Of a stretch of DNA of 64,000 bases, positions 7,800 through 16,122 are shown one piece after another (within the stretch, counting starts at the first letter, position 1; each line of letters opens with the position of its first letter). This stretch comes from Actibacterium ureilyticum (GTDB lineage Bacteria; Pseudomonadota; Alphaproteobacteria; Rhodobacterales; Rhodobacteraceae): contig NZ_NSBT01000026.1 in NCBI RefSeq assembly GCF_002285435.1, forward strand, positions 496,001 through 560,000. Reading direction: 5' to 3'. The notes below the pieces were generated by a model. The model made no database searches. It worked only from the letters and a program-made list of their open reading frames with translations, and was not told the origin of the DNA. A program made the translations under genes and the position numbers.

Positions 7800-9476
7800 C
7801 TACTTGCGCGCGAAAATGCGCCCGATATGCGCCCTTAGACCTGAAAACGGTGAAGTCACATCTGTCAGATCCGTGAGCTTGGCCATCTCTTGCAGCAAGA
7901 TGACATTGTGAATCGGTACCTTCGCGCGGTTATTCAGCTGTAGCTGGGGGTCTTGAACCTTGTTGAGAGTATCCATCGCCTCGGCAAGATATTCCGGGGA
8001 CAACAGCCCGGCCGGTATACAATCGACGTTATTCTGAAGCTGTTTGGCGAGCGCTGCGAAAGCCGATCGCATCGTGCAGGTCGCGCTGACATGCATCGAG
8101 TCCGATGTGTTCTCGCCGCGATAGATCTTTCCAATTACAGGAGCGTCCAGCGGGACGGTGGTCAGATCTGCAAGGTTTTGTTCTGTCGGGGTCTTGTGGT
8201 CCTCATCGAAAGGGATCTGAAGCAGGCCATGATCGAGGTTGTGCATGATGTCGTACAGGATCTGCTTGCTGCGGACTTTGTCCGGTGCCATGGCAAGCGT
8301 GCACATATGCGCCGATTTGGCGACCAAGGGTTGGATGTCGATCCTATTCAACGTGGCACTACCGGCATGAAAGCGGGAGCGAAACTCTCGAAAGTAGTTC
8401 AGGAAAAGACGGGCTTCATCTTCGTAGTGTGCGGAAATGTCGTTTAGCGTTTCTTCCAGATCGCGCTCCCAGGTTCTGGGATCGGTTGGCATATGCTTGG
8501 CGTAGCTGCGGTGCTGGGAACGCACATAGTCCGGGATGTTTGTGGCATCATAAGCGCCACGGAGACTTTCTCCGCCATTTCCGCCATAGGTAACCTTAGT
8601 CACGTCACGTGTCGGCAGGGCCAAGGCAATCGGGGCGTATTGCCCGACACTACCGAGTTTCCAGAGGCGGATGATTTGCTCCTCGGTTGTCAGGAGTGGC
8701 GCCGAATTTGGCTCGCAGAATCTTAGTGGAACTTTCAGATACTCGGTGATCAGACCGGCAACCTCTGCGTCTTTCGTAAGGTGAATCGACGCAGATGTAC
8801 CGAATGTGACACGCTCGGCAACGGTGTCGGCATTTGCCTCCGAACTTGTCTTGATGAAACCAATCGCGGCCCGTGAGTCCAGCCCGCCCGAGATATCCAC
8901 ACTCAGATTGCCCGGAAGTTCCGTTAGCAAGGTGCTGGCCCGGTTTCGCCATTCGTTCAGATAAGCGGCAAGGCTTTCGGCGTAGTTTCTTGAGTTTACT
9001 ATGCCGACCGGGCGCATGGACAAGGTGTGTCTGTCAACGACAATCTTCCCATGTACGGGCAACAGCCTGATTTCCTTGATTGCCGTCTTGAAGCAGGTGA
9101 GTTGTTTGAAATTTGCGTGGTTGGTGAACCAAGCCGCAAGCTGTGCGCGATCCGGGGTCAGATCGACACCGTTTGCGCGCAGGGTCTCGGCCAGTTTCAG
9201 CCACGAGTTCGACACCGCCCAGTGATGCCCGTCCGTGTAATAGAACAGGCGCATGTTGCCACGGAAATCGGTGTTGATCTCGATCCGGTCACCGGTTCGG
9301 ACCAGTTCGGCATAACATCCATCCTCATCCTTGCCGATCCGTCTTCCGGTAGCGTTGAAATAGGCCGCGGCGCCGTCCGGACCGACGATGAAATCTGCAT
9401 CCTTGAAGCCGTATCCGGTAAAGAAATAATCGGGCAGATCCTGCCAGCTGGAAAACACGAAATGGGGATCTGACAC
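7800..9476 (-). CDS. Asparagine-synthase-like amidotransferase domain protein
   Basis: 558 residues. The C-terminal two thirds is an asparagine-synthase (PP-loop ATP pyrophosphatase) domain with the motif SVDISGGLDSR, the SGGLDS at residues 196-201. The N-terminal 150 residues look like a degenerate glutaminase domain: there is no Cys at position 2 (MSDPHF), so glutamine use is unlikely. GYGGNGGESLRGAY follows near residue 310. Start is GTG at 9476. Base composition is unlike its neighbours: bases 8341-8400 hold 30 G+C of 60. No partner genes such as lasso-peptide, capsule or peptide-synthetase genes are adjacent. The acceptor substrate is unknown; horizontal acquisition is likely. Confidence 0.82.
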   Translation of the reverse strand: MSDPHFVFSSWQDLPDYFFTGYGFKDADFIVGPDGAAAYFNATGRRIGKDEDGCYAELVRTGDRIEINTDFRGNMRLFYYTDGHHWAVSNSWLKLAETLRANGVDLTPDRAQLAAWFTNHANFKQLTCFKTAIKEIRLLPVHGKIVVDRHTLSMRPVGIVNSRNYAESLAAYLNEWRNRASTLLTELPGNLSVDISGGLDSRAAIGFIKTSSEANADTVAERVTFGTSASIHLTKDAEVAGLITEYLKVPLRFCEPNSAPLLTTEEQIIRLWKLGSVGQYAPIALALPTRDVTKVTYGGNGGESLRGAYDATNIPDYVRSQHRSYAKHMPTDPRTWERDLEETLNDISAHYEDEARLFLNYFREFRSRFHAGSATLNRIDIQPLVAKSAHMCTLAMAPDKVRSKQILYDIMHNLDHGLLQIPFDEDHKTPTEQNLADLTTVPLDAPVIGKIYRGENTSDSMHVSATCTMRSAFAALAKQLQNNVDCIPAGLLSPEYLAEAMDTLNKVQDPQLQLNNRAKVPIHNVILLQEMAKLTDLTDVTSPFSGLRAHIGRIFARK

Positions 9477-9615
9477 GCGATTGATATCCTGAACTCTCTG
9501 GCCGGTGCGGCTTCAGCCATACAGCATAACGATTGCGTGAGGTGACGGCAAACAGCTTGGGCGGGAAAATCCAGTGCGGGCTTGCCCCGGCGCGGGGTCG
9601 CGCTTAGAACCGTGG

Positions 9616-9697
9616 GCGAGTGACAGGGGCGCCCGGGTGGCGGGCTGAGACGGACCCTTTGAACCTGAACCGGGTCATGCCGGCGGAGGGAGTCGCG
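9616..9697 (+). promoter_or_regulatory. TPP riboswitch (THI element)
   Basis: The leader upstream of thiM carries the conserved THI-box core: CTGAGA at 9645-9650, ACCC just before the AACCTGA at 9662-9668, CCGGGTCATGCCGGCG forming the P4/P5 side, and GGAGGGA at 9685-9691 closing the junction. GCGA at 9616-9619 can pair with TCGC at 9693-9696 as part of P1. The element ends about 60 bases before the TTG start of thiM, so translational or transcriptional repression by thiamine pyrophosphate of thiM-thiE-thiD is expected. Confidence 0.95.
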
Positions 9698-9758
9698 TGT
9701 GACCGGGCCCATCGTCCCGCGCGCCGCCCTTCGGAACATCGAATGAGCGGAGGTCGCC

Positions 9759-10550
9759 TTGACTGATTTCGGAACCGGGCTGGAACAGATGCGCGCCGCC
9801 GCGCCGCTGGTGCAGAACATCACAAATTACGTGTCGATGAACGTGATGGCCAACGTGTTGCTGGCCGCCGGGGCCGCGCCCGCGATGGTGCATGCCCGGC
9901 AGGAGGCGGCGGAATTCGCCGGCCTGGCTGGGGCGCTGAACGTCAATATCGGCACGCTCAGCCCCGACTGGGTGCTGGCGATGGAGGCCGCTGCAAAGGC
10001 CGCGCGCGATGCGGGCACGCCCTGGGGGTTGGACCCGGTGGCGGCCGGGGCGACCGGCTATCGGCGCGAGGTGTCGGCGCGGCTGCTGGCGCTGGGGCCG
10101 GATGTGATCCGGGGCAATGCCTCGGAAATCCTGGCGCTGGCCGGGGATGGCGGCGCGGGGCGCGGCGTGGATGCGGGCGACCCGGTCGCCGCGGCCGAGG
10201 CGGCGGCGCGGGCGCTGGCCCTGCGCACGGGCGGTGTGGTCATCGCCAGCGGGGCGGTCGATTTCGTGACCGACGGCACGCGCGCGGCGCGGGTGTCGAA
10301 CGGGCATGCGCTGATGGCGCGGGTCACGGCGCTGGGCTGTTCGTTAAGCGCGCTGGTGATGGCCTTTGTGGCGGCGGGCGACGATCCCTTTGACGCGGCG
10401 GTGGCGGCGCTGGCCTATTACGGGCTGGCGGGCGAACGTGCGGCCGAAGCCGCGCGCGGACCGGGCAGTTTCGCGGTGGGTTTCCTGGATGCGCTGGCGG
10501 CCATCGATGCGGTCGATCTGCGGGCCGATGCCCGGGTCGAACTGCTGTGA
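9759..10550 (+). CDS. thiM: Hydroxyethylthiazole kinase
   Basis: 263-residue ribokinase-like kinase that phosphorylates 4-methyl-5-(2-hydroxyethyl)thiazole in thiamine salvage. Recognised by the N-terminal NITNYVSMNVMAN, PWGLDPVAAGATGYR, RGNASEILALAG, and the anion-hole segment RVTALGCSLSALV. The start is TTG at 9759, supported by GGAGG five bases upstream and by alignment of the N-terminus. It is the first gene after the TPP riboswitch, and its last bases overlap the GTG start of thiE. No thiC or thiG is in the window, so this locus serves salvage and the common phosphorylation/condensation steps. Confidence 0.95.
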   Translation: MTDFGTGLEQMRAAAPLVQNITNYVSMNVMANVLLAAGAAPAMVHARQEAAEFAGLAGALNVNIGTLSPDWVLAMEAAAKAARDAGTPWGLDPVAAGATGYRREVSARLLALGPDVIRGNASEILALAGDGGAGRGVDAGDPVAAAEAAARALALRTGGVVIASGAVDFVTDGTRAARVSNGHALMARVTALGCSLSALVMAFVAAGDDPFDAAVAALAYYGLAGERAAEAARGPGSFAVGFLDALAAIDAVDLRADARVELL

Positions 10551-11164
10551 CCGACTGGCGCGTCTATCTGGTGACCGACCCCGCGGCGCGGGGTGGCGTG
10601 GTGCAGACCGCGCTGGCCGCGGCGCGGGCCGGGGCCGGGGTGGTGCAGCTGCGCGACAAGCACGCGAGCGATGACGCGATGATCGCCCAGGCGCGGGCGC
10701 TGAAGGCGGGGCTGGACCCGCTGGGCGTGCCGTTGATCGTCAATGACCGGATCGCGGTGGCCCAGGCCGTGGGCGCCGCCGGGGTCCATGTGGGCCAGGG
10801 CGATGACAGCGCGGCCCGGGCGCGGGCGGTGCTGGGGCCGGGGGCAATTGTGGGGCTTTCGGTGGAAACCGATGCGCAATTGGCGGCGGTGGATTGGGGC
10901 ACCGTCGACTATATCGGTGCCAGCCCGGTATATGCCACGCCGACCAAGCCCGATCACGCCGCGCCGCTGGGGCTGGACGGACTGGCGCGGCTTTGCGCAG
11001 GCGCGCGCGGCCCGGTCGTGGCCATTGGCGGGCTGGGCGTGGACAACGCCGCCGCCATCCGGCGTGCCGGGGCGGCGGGCGTGGCTGTCGTTTCGGCCAT
11101 CTGCGGGGCCGAGGATCCGGGCGCGGCCACGCGCCGTCTGTTGCAAGCATGGGAGGACGCATGA
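10547..11164 (+). CDS. thiE: Thiamine-phosphate synthase
   Basis: 205-residue TIM-barrel enzyme joining HMP pyrophosphate and thiazole phosphate to give thiamine phosphate. Family motifs in order: LVTDPA, VVQLRDKHAS, LIVNDRIAVA, GVHVGQGD, GASPVYATPTK (phosphate loop) and VAIGGLGVDNA. The start is GTG at 10547 inside a GTGA overlap with the thiM stop, indicating translational coupling. It is the second gene of the riboswitch-controlled operon; it overlaps thiD by ATGA. Confidence 0.95.
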   Translation: MTDWRVYLVTDPAARGGVVQTALAAARAGAGVVQLRDKHASDDAMIAQARALKAGLDPLGVPLIVNDRIAVAQAVGAAGVHVGQGDDSAARARAVLGPGAIVGLSVETDAQLAAVDWGTVDYIGASPVYATPTKPDHAAPLGLDGLARLCAGARGPVVAIGGLGVDNAAAIRRAGAAGVAVVSAICGAEDPGAATRRLLQAWEDA

Positions 11165-11985
11165 CACCGAACGTATTGAGCATCGCGGGCTCGGACCCGT
11201 CGGGCGGGGCGGGGATTCAAGCCGATATCAAGGCGATCTCGGCGAATGGCGGCTATGCGATGGCGGCGCTGACCGCGCTGACGGCGCAGAACACCCAAGG
11301 GGTGACCGGGGTGCAGGCGATCCCGCCCGATTTCGTGGCCCGGCAGATCGACACGGTCTTTGACGATATCCGCGTCGACGCGGTCAAGATCGGGATGCTG
11401 GCCAATGCGCCGGTCATGCGTGCGGTGGCCGATGTGCTGCGCGCCCGCGCGGCCCGCAATGTGGTGCTGGACCCGGTGATGGTGGCCAAGGGCGGCGACC
11501 GGCTGCTGCCGGCGGATGCGGTCGTGGCGCTGCGCGATCTGTTGCTGCCGCTGGCCGACGTGATCACCCCCAACCTGCCCGAGGCGGCCGAGCTGCTGGG
11601 CACGCCCGAGATCACCGCCCGTGCCGACATGCCCGACACGGCCGCAAGGCTGCTGGCGCTGGGGCCGGGTGCGGTGCTGCTGAAGGGCGGGCATCTGGGC
11701 GGCGCGGACAGTCCCGATTACCTGCTGACCGCCGATGGCGGCACCTGGTTCGACGGCGCGCGCACCGCCACGCGCAACACCCACGGCACCGGCTGCACCC
11801 TGTCATCGGCGCTGGCCACGCAGCTTGCGCGGCAGGGCGGCCAGGCGGTCCCGGCGGTGCGGGCGGCCAAGGCCTATATCGCGGGGGCCATTGCGGCGGC
11901 GGATCGGCTGGATGTGGGGCAGGGGCACGGGCCGGTGCACCACTTCTTTCGCCACGACCCGGCGGGCGACGCGCCGCAAACCTGA
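11161..11985 (+). CDS. thiD: Hydroxymethylpyrimidine/phosphomethylpyrimidine kinase
   Basis: 274-residue ribokinase-family enzyme that phosphorylates HMP twice to HMP pyrophosphate, the co-substrate of ThiE. Motifs: LSIAGSDPSGGAGIQADIKA at the N-terminus, KIGMLAN, LDPVMVAKGGDRLL, TPNLPEA and NTHGTGCTLSSALA near the C-terminus, with the catalytic Cys-containing GTGC loop. The ATG at 11161 overlaps the thiE stop by four bases, though the frame stays open upstream. It is the last gene of thiM-thiE-thiD; the 53 bases that follow show no clear terminator. Confidence 0.95.
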   Translation: MTPNVLSIAGSDPSGGAGIQADIKAISANGGYAMAALTALTAQNTQGVTGVQAIPPDFVARQIDTVFDDIRVDAVKIGMLANAPVMRAVADVLRARAARNVVLDPVMVAKGGDRLLPADAVVALRDLLLPLADVITPNLPEAAELLGTPEITARADMPDTAARLLALGPGAVLLKGGHLGGADSPDYLLTADGGTWFDGARTATRNTHGTGCTLSSALATQLARQGGQAVPAVRAAKAYIAGAIAAADRLDVGQGHGPVHHFFRHDPAGDAPQT

Positions 11986-12038
11986 GCGATGCGACGGATT
12001 TTTCCCATGCCCGAGGGCGCGGGGATGGGGGATACTGA

Positions 12039-12647
12039 ATGGACCACACACAACATCGCAGGGACCGGATGCTCGACACGACCTTCGCCACGACCCGCCC
12101 CGTCCTGACGCCCGTTCCGGGTGGCGCCCCGCTGTCCTTGCGGCCGGTCGCGCCCGCGCCAGGCCCCGCCGGTCTGCTGGCGGGCGCGCGTGTTCTGGTG
12201 CCCGGCGGCCTGCGCCGGGTCGAGGCGCTGCGCCCCGGCGATGCGGTGCTGACCGCCGATCACGGCATCCAGACGGTGCGGGGCATCCATACGCATATGC
12301 TGGGCGGGCGCGACGACAACGCGCCGGTCTTCATCGCGGCGGGGATGGTGGGCAATGGCGCGAACCTGTTGGTCGCGCCCGGGCACCGGTTCGTGATCCG
12401 GGGCGACTGGGTGCAGCGGCGGCTGGGCGTGAACGAGGCGCTGGTGCCCGCGCGCCAGCTGATCGACGGCACCGGCATCTTCCGCAGCCCACGGGCCGAG
12501 GTGACGTATTACCAGATCCGCTTCGACCGGCATGAACTGATCTTTGCCGAGGCCGCCCTGTGCGAAAGCCTGCGCCCGCAGGCAGAGGCACCCGCGCGCC
12601 CGGTTCTGGCCGCCGAAACCCCGCAGCCGATGCGCATCGCGGTGTGA
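12039..12647 (+). CDS. Hint-domain protein
   Basis: 202 residues. A Hint (hedgehog/intein-type) module occupies about residues 45-175: LLAGARVLVPGGLRRVEALRPGDAVLTADHG is the block that opens such domains, and LLVAPGHRFVI matches the block carrying the conserved His. The residue after the opening block is Ala-Gly-Ala-Arg rather than a clear nucleophilic Cys, so self-splicing or cholesterol-transfer chemistry is not supported. Such proteins are common in Rhodobacteraceae, often attached to secreted RTX proteins; here the module stands almost alone with a Pro/Ala-rich N-terminus. The start could instead be ATG at 12069, which has AGGGA upstream. Confidence 0.75.
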   Translation: MDHTQHRRDRMLDTTFATTRPVLTPVPGGAPLSLRPVAPAPGPAGLLAGARVLVPGGLRRVEALRPGDAVLTADHGIQTVRGIHTHMLGGRDDNAPVFIAAGMVGNGANLLVAPGHRFVIRGDWVQRRLGVNEALVPARQLIDGTGIFRSPRAEVTYYQIRFDRHELIFAEAALCESLRPQAEAPARPVLAAETPQPMRIAV

Positions 12648-12663
12648 CCGGCCACCGGGGCGG

Positions 12664-12993
12664 TCAGATCGAAAAGCTGGTGCCGCAACCGCAGGAACTG
12701 GTGGCGTTCGGGTTTTCGATCACGAACCGCGCGCCGATCAGCTCGTCGGTGAAGTCGATGACCGCATTGGCCAGGAACGGCAGCGAGACCGCATCGACCA
12801 CGACCTTTTGCCCGGATCCCTCCAGCACCAGATCGTCACCGGCCGGATCGTCCAGCGAGATATCGTATTGAAAGCCCGAGCATCCGCCGCCTTCGACCGC
12901 CACGCGCAACGCCTTGCCCTGATCGGCGGCGCCGATTTCGGCCAGCCGGGCAAAGGCGCGTTCCGTCACCTTGGGGGGCAAGTTCAGGTCCAT
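12664..12993 (-). CDS. erpA: HesB/IscA-family iron-sulfur insertion protein
   Basis: 109-residue A-type carrier that delivers Fe-S clusters to apoproteins. The three conserved cysteines are present: GGGCSGFQYD in the middle and SSCGCGTSFSI at the C-terminus. The insert and the SLPFLANAVIDFTDELIGARFVIENPNA strand order match ErpA-type members. Convergent with the Hint gene, only 16 bases between stops, and divergent from dgt. No suf or isc genes are adjacent, as is usual for erpA. Assignment to ErpA rather than another A-type carrier is by overall likeness. Confidence 0.9.
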   Translation of the reverse strand: MDLNLPPKVTERAFARLAEIGAADQGKALRVAVEGGGCSGFQYDISLDDPAGDDLVLEGSGQKVVVDAVSLPFLANAVIDFTDELIGARFVIENPNATSSCGCGTSFSI

Positions 12994-13071
12994 GGGGCAA
13001 ATTCCCGTATCAAAACCGTATCATGTCGCATATATGATCGCCCGAAAGCGGCGACAAGCCAAGGGGACAAT

Positions 13072-14220
13072 ATGCTTGCCAGATATGCCTGCGATCCGGC
13101 GCACAGCCGGGGGCGGCTCTATCCCGAGGGGGAAAGTACCTTTCGCTCGTGTTTTCAACGGGATCGCGACCGGATCATCCATTGCTCGGCCTTTCGGCGG
13201 CTGAAACACAAGACGCAAGTGTTTGTCGAGCATGAGGGCGATTTCTATCGCACGCGCCTGACCCATTCGATCGAGGTCGCCCAGGTCGCGCGCACGCTTT
13301 CGGGCGTTCTGGGGCTGAACAGCGAGCTGACCGAGGCCGTGGCGCTGGCCCACGATCTGGGCCACACGCCCTTTGGCCACACGGGCGAGGATGCGCTGGC
13401 CAAGCTGATGGCGCCCTATGGCGGGTTCGATCACAACGCCCAGGCCATTCGCATCGTCACCCATCTGGAACGCCACTATGCCGAGTTCGACGGTCTGAAC
13501 CTGACCTGGGACACGCTGGAAGGCATCGCCAAGCATAATGGCCCTGTGACGGGCGATCTGCCCTATGCGCTGGCCGATTATAACGCGATCCACGATCTGG
13601 AACTGCATACCCATGCCAGCGCCGAGGCACAGGTGGCCGCGCTGGCCGATGACATCGCCTATAACCACCACGACATCCATGACGGGCTGCGCGCGCAGCT
13701 TTTCGATCAGGAAGAGGTCGCCAGCCTGCCGATCCTGCGCGATTGCTATGCCGAGGTCGACCGCACCTATCCCGATACCGACCGCTATCGCCGCCGGCAC
13801 GAGGCGCTCAGGCGCTTTTTCGGTGTGATGGTCGAGGATGTGATCGCCGAGACCCGCAGGACCCTGGCCGAGATCGACCCGCAAAGCGCCGATGACGTGC
13901 GGCTCTGCGGCCGCCCCGTGGCGCGGTTCAGCCAGGGTGTCTGGAACGACCTGAAGGTGCTGCGCAAGTTCATGTTCGACAAGATGTACCGCGCGCCGTC
14001 GGTCATGGTCGTGCGGGCCGAGGTCACGAAGGTGGTCGAAGAGCTGTTCCCGCATTACCTGGAACATCCCGACCTGCTGCCGCCGCGCTGGCAGGTCGAT
14101 GTCGAAAAGGCCGGCACCGACCGCACCGCGCTGGCGCGGGTGGTGTCGGATTACGTATCGGGCATGACCGACCGCTATGCGATCGAGATCCATGCCGAAT
14201 TGTTCGGAAACGCCGCGTAA
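13072..14220 (+). CDS. dgt: Deoxyguanosinetriphosphate triphosphohydrolase-like protein
   Basis: 382-residue HD-domain dNTPase, the length of the alphaproteobacterial family (about 380). It hydrolyses dGTP or other dNTPs to deoxynucleoside and triphosphate, affecting dNTP pools. The metal-binding HD signature is visible as RLTHSIEVAQVAR and AHDLGHTPFGHTGE, then GGFDHNAQ and DDIAYNHHDIHDG. The ATG at 13072 follows AAGGGGAC and starts MLARYACDPAHSRGR, the family's usual beginning. It is divergent from erpA and 12 bases from the antiporter gene. Confidence 0.93.
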   Translation: MLARYACDPAHSRGRLYPEGESTFRSCFQRDRDRIIHCSAFRRLKHKTQVFVEHEGDFYRTRLTHSIEVAQVARTLSGVLGLNSELTEAVALAHDLGHTPFGHTGEDALAKLMAPYGGFDHNAQAIRIVTHLERHYAEFDGLNLTWDTLEGIAKHNGPVTGDLPYALADYNAIHDLELHTHASAEAQVAALADDIAYNHHDIHDGLRAQLFDQEEVASLPILRDCYAEVDRTYPDTDRYRRRHEALRRFFGVMVEDVIAETRRTLAEIDPQSADDVRLCGRPVARFSQGVWNDLKVLRKFMFDKMYRAPSVMVVRAEVTKVVEELFPHYLEHPDLLPPRWQVDVEKAGTDRTALARVVSDYVSGMTDRYAIEIHAELFGNAA

Positions 14221-14232
14221 GGGGGACAGGAC

Positions 14233-16059
14233 ATGGCAATTGCCGCAGATGGGGCGCTGAGCCCGGTAATGGCCTTCGCGCTGGTGGGCGCGCTGGGCGT
14301 GGGGGCGCAATGGCTGGCCTGGCGCCTGCGGATGCCGGCCATCGTGCTGATGCTGGCCGCGGGTCTGGTCGTCGGCCCGGTGCTGGGCGTGTTCGATCCC
14401 GAACGGGATGTGGGGCCGCTGATGGGGCCGATGATCTCGATCGCGGTCGCGATCATCCTGTTCGAGGGCGGTTTGACGCTGAACCTGCATTCGCTGCGCG
14501 ATGCGGCGGTGGGGGTGCGGCGGCTGGTGATCATCGGCGCGCCGCTGGGCTGGCTGATGTCGGCGCTGGTGCTGCATTACGTGGCCGGGCTTGGCTGGGC
14601 GACCTCGGCCGTTTTCGGCGGCATCATGATCGTCACCGGTCCCACGGTGATCGCGCCGCTGCTGCGGCAGGCCCGGCTGCGCCGCAGGCCCGCCCAGTTG
14701 CTGCAATGGGAGGCGATCGTCAACGACCCCATCGGCGCGCTGGCGGCGGTGCTGGCGTTCGGGCTGGTGCTGGTGCTGCACACCGCCGAAACGCTGGGCC
14801 ATGCGCTGTGGGAAATGGCGCTGGGCGTAGGCGTGGCGACGGTTCTGGGCGTGCTGGCGGGCTGGGGCCTGTCGGCCGCGTTCCGCCGGGCGCTTGTCCC
14901 TGAATACATGAAGGTGCCGGTGCTGTTCGTGGCGGTGCTGGGGATCTTTGCCCTGTCGGACACGGTGCTGCATGAAAGCGGGCTGCTGGCGGTCACGGTG
15001 ATGGGGCTGTGGATCGCCAATGCCGATCTGCCATCCTATACCGAGCTGCGCCGGTTCAAGGAACACGCCACCGTGCTGCTGGTGTCGGGGGTGTTCATCC
15101 TGCTGGCGGCGTCGATGGATTTCGAAACCCTGGCGCGGCTGGACTGGCGCGCGGCGGCCTTTGTCGTGGCGGTGATCCTGGTGGCGCGGCCGCTGACGGT
15201 GATGGTGTCGCTGCTGTTTTCGCCGGTTCCGATGGCCGAGCGGCTGTTGGTCGCCTTTACCGGGCCGCGCGGCGTGGTGCTGGTGGCGGTCGCGGGGCTG
15301 TTCGGCACGCGGCTGGCCGATCTGGGGATCGAGGATGGCACGCTGATCGCGCCGCTGGCCTTTGTGCTGGTGGCCGCGACCGTGGTGCTGCACGGTTTCA
15401 CCCTGACCCCGGTGGCGCGCTGGCTGGGCCTGACGGGGGGCGAGGTGCCGGGCGTGCTGATCGTGGGCGGCAGCCGCTGGTCGGTGGGTCTGGCCGAGGC
15501 GCTGAAAAAGGCCGAGGTGCCGGTGCTGATCGCCGACACCAACCGGTCGCGCCTGCGCAGCGCGCGCGAGGCCGGTGTGCCGACCTTCTACGGAGATATC
15601 CTGTCCGAGGCCGCCGAGCACAGCCTGGAAATCGCGGCCTATGGGCTGGTGGTCGCGGCGACCGACAACGATGCCTATAACACGCTGGTGGCCACCGATA
15701 TCGCGCCCGAGTTTGGCCGCGACAACGTGTTCCAGCTGAAACGCGACACCCAGAAAAGCGCGCGCCATGTCCTGCCCGCAACGCTGGGCGGGCGTCCCCT
15801 GGGCGCGGGCAACGGGTTTTACGAGCTGCAGGCGCTGATGGCGCAGGGCTGGGCGTTCCGCGTCACCCGCCTGACCGAGGAGTTCACGCTGGAAAACTGG
15901 AGCGAAACCGCGGGCGAGGCGATCCCGCTGGCCCGCCTGTCGCCCACCGGCGAGCTGCGCCTGTTGAACGCGCAGGACGATTTCACGGCCCCCGCGGGCG
16001 CGCGGCTGATCGCCATGGCCCCGCCCGAGGCCAAGGGACAGGCAACGGGGCAGGGGTGA
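14233..16059 (+). CDS. Cation:proton antiporter with C-terminal TrkA-N-like domain
   Basis: 608-residue inner-membrane protein. Residues 1 to about 400 form 12-13 hydrophobic helices of the monovalent cation/proton antiporter (NhaP/CPA1) type; the acidic EAIVNDPIGA matches the ion-binding ND motif of that family. After residue 400, VPGVLIVGGSRWSVGLAEALKK starts a Rossmann-like regulator domain of the TrkA-N kind that may sense nucleotides. It exchanges Na+ or K+ for protons; the ion is not predictable. Twelve bases downstream of dgt and 63 bases before argS. Confidence 0.88.
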   Translation: MAIAADGALSPVMAFALVGALGVGAQWLAWRLRMPAIVLMLAAGLVVGPVLGVFDPERDVGPLMGPMISIAVAIILFEGGLTLNLHSLRDAAVGVRRLVIIGAPLGWLMSALVLHYVAGLGWATSAVFGGIMIVTGPTVIAPLLRQARLRRRPAQLLQWEAIVNDPIGALAAVLAFGLVLVLHTAETLGHALWEMALGVGVATVLGVLAGWGLSAAFRRALVPEYMKVPVLFVAVLGIFALSDTVLHESGLLAVTVMGLWIANADLPSYTELRRFKEHATVLLVSGVFILLAASMDFETLARLDWRAAAFVVAVILVARPLTVMVSLLFSPVPMAERLLVAFTGPRGVVLVAVAGLFGTRLADLGIEDGTLIAPLAFVLVAATVVLHGFTLTPVARWLGLTGGEVPGVLIVGGSRWSVGLAEALKKAEVPVLIADTNRSRLRSAREAGVPTFYGDILSEAAEHSLEIAAYGLVVAATDNDAYNTLVATDIAPEFGRDNVFQLKRDTQKSARHVLPATLGGRPLGAGNGFYELQALMAQGWAFRVTRLTEEFTLENWSETAGEAIPLARLSPTGELRLLNAQDDFTAPAGARLIAMAPPEAKGQATGQG

Positions 16060-16122
16060 GCCATCTGCATTGACCCCGGCCCTTGCCGTGGTAAACCGCG
16101 CGCAACAGACAGGAAGACCGAC

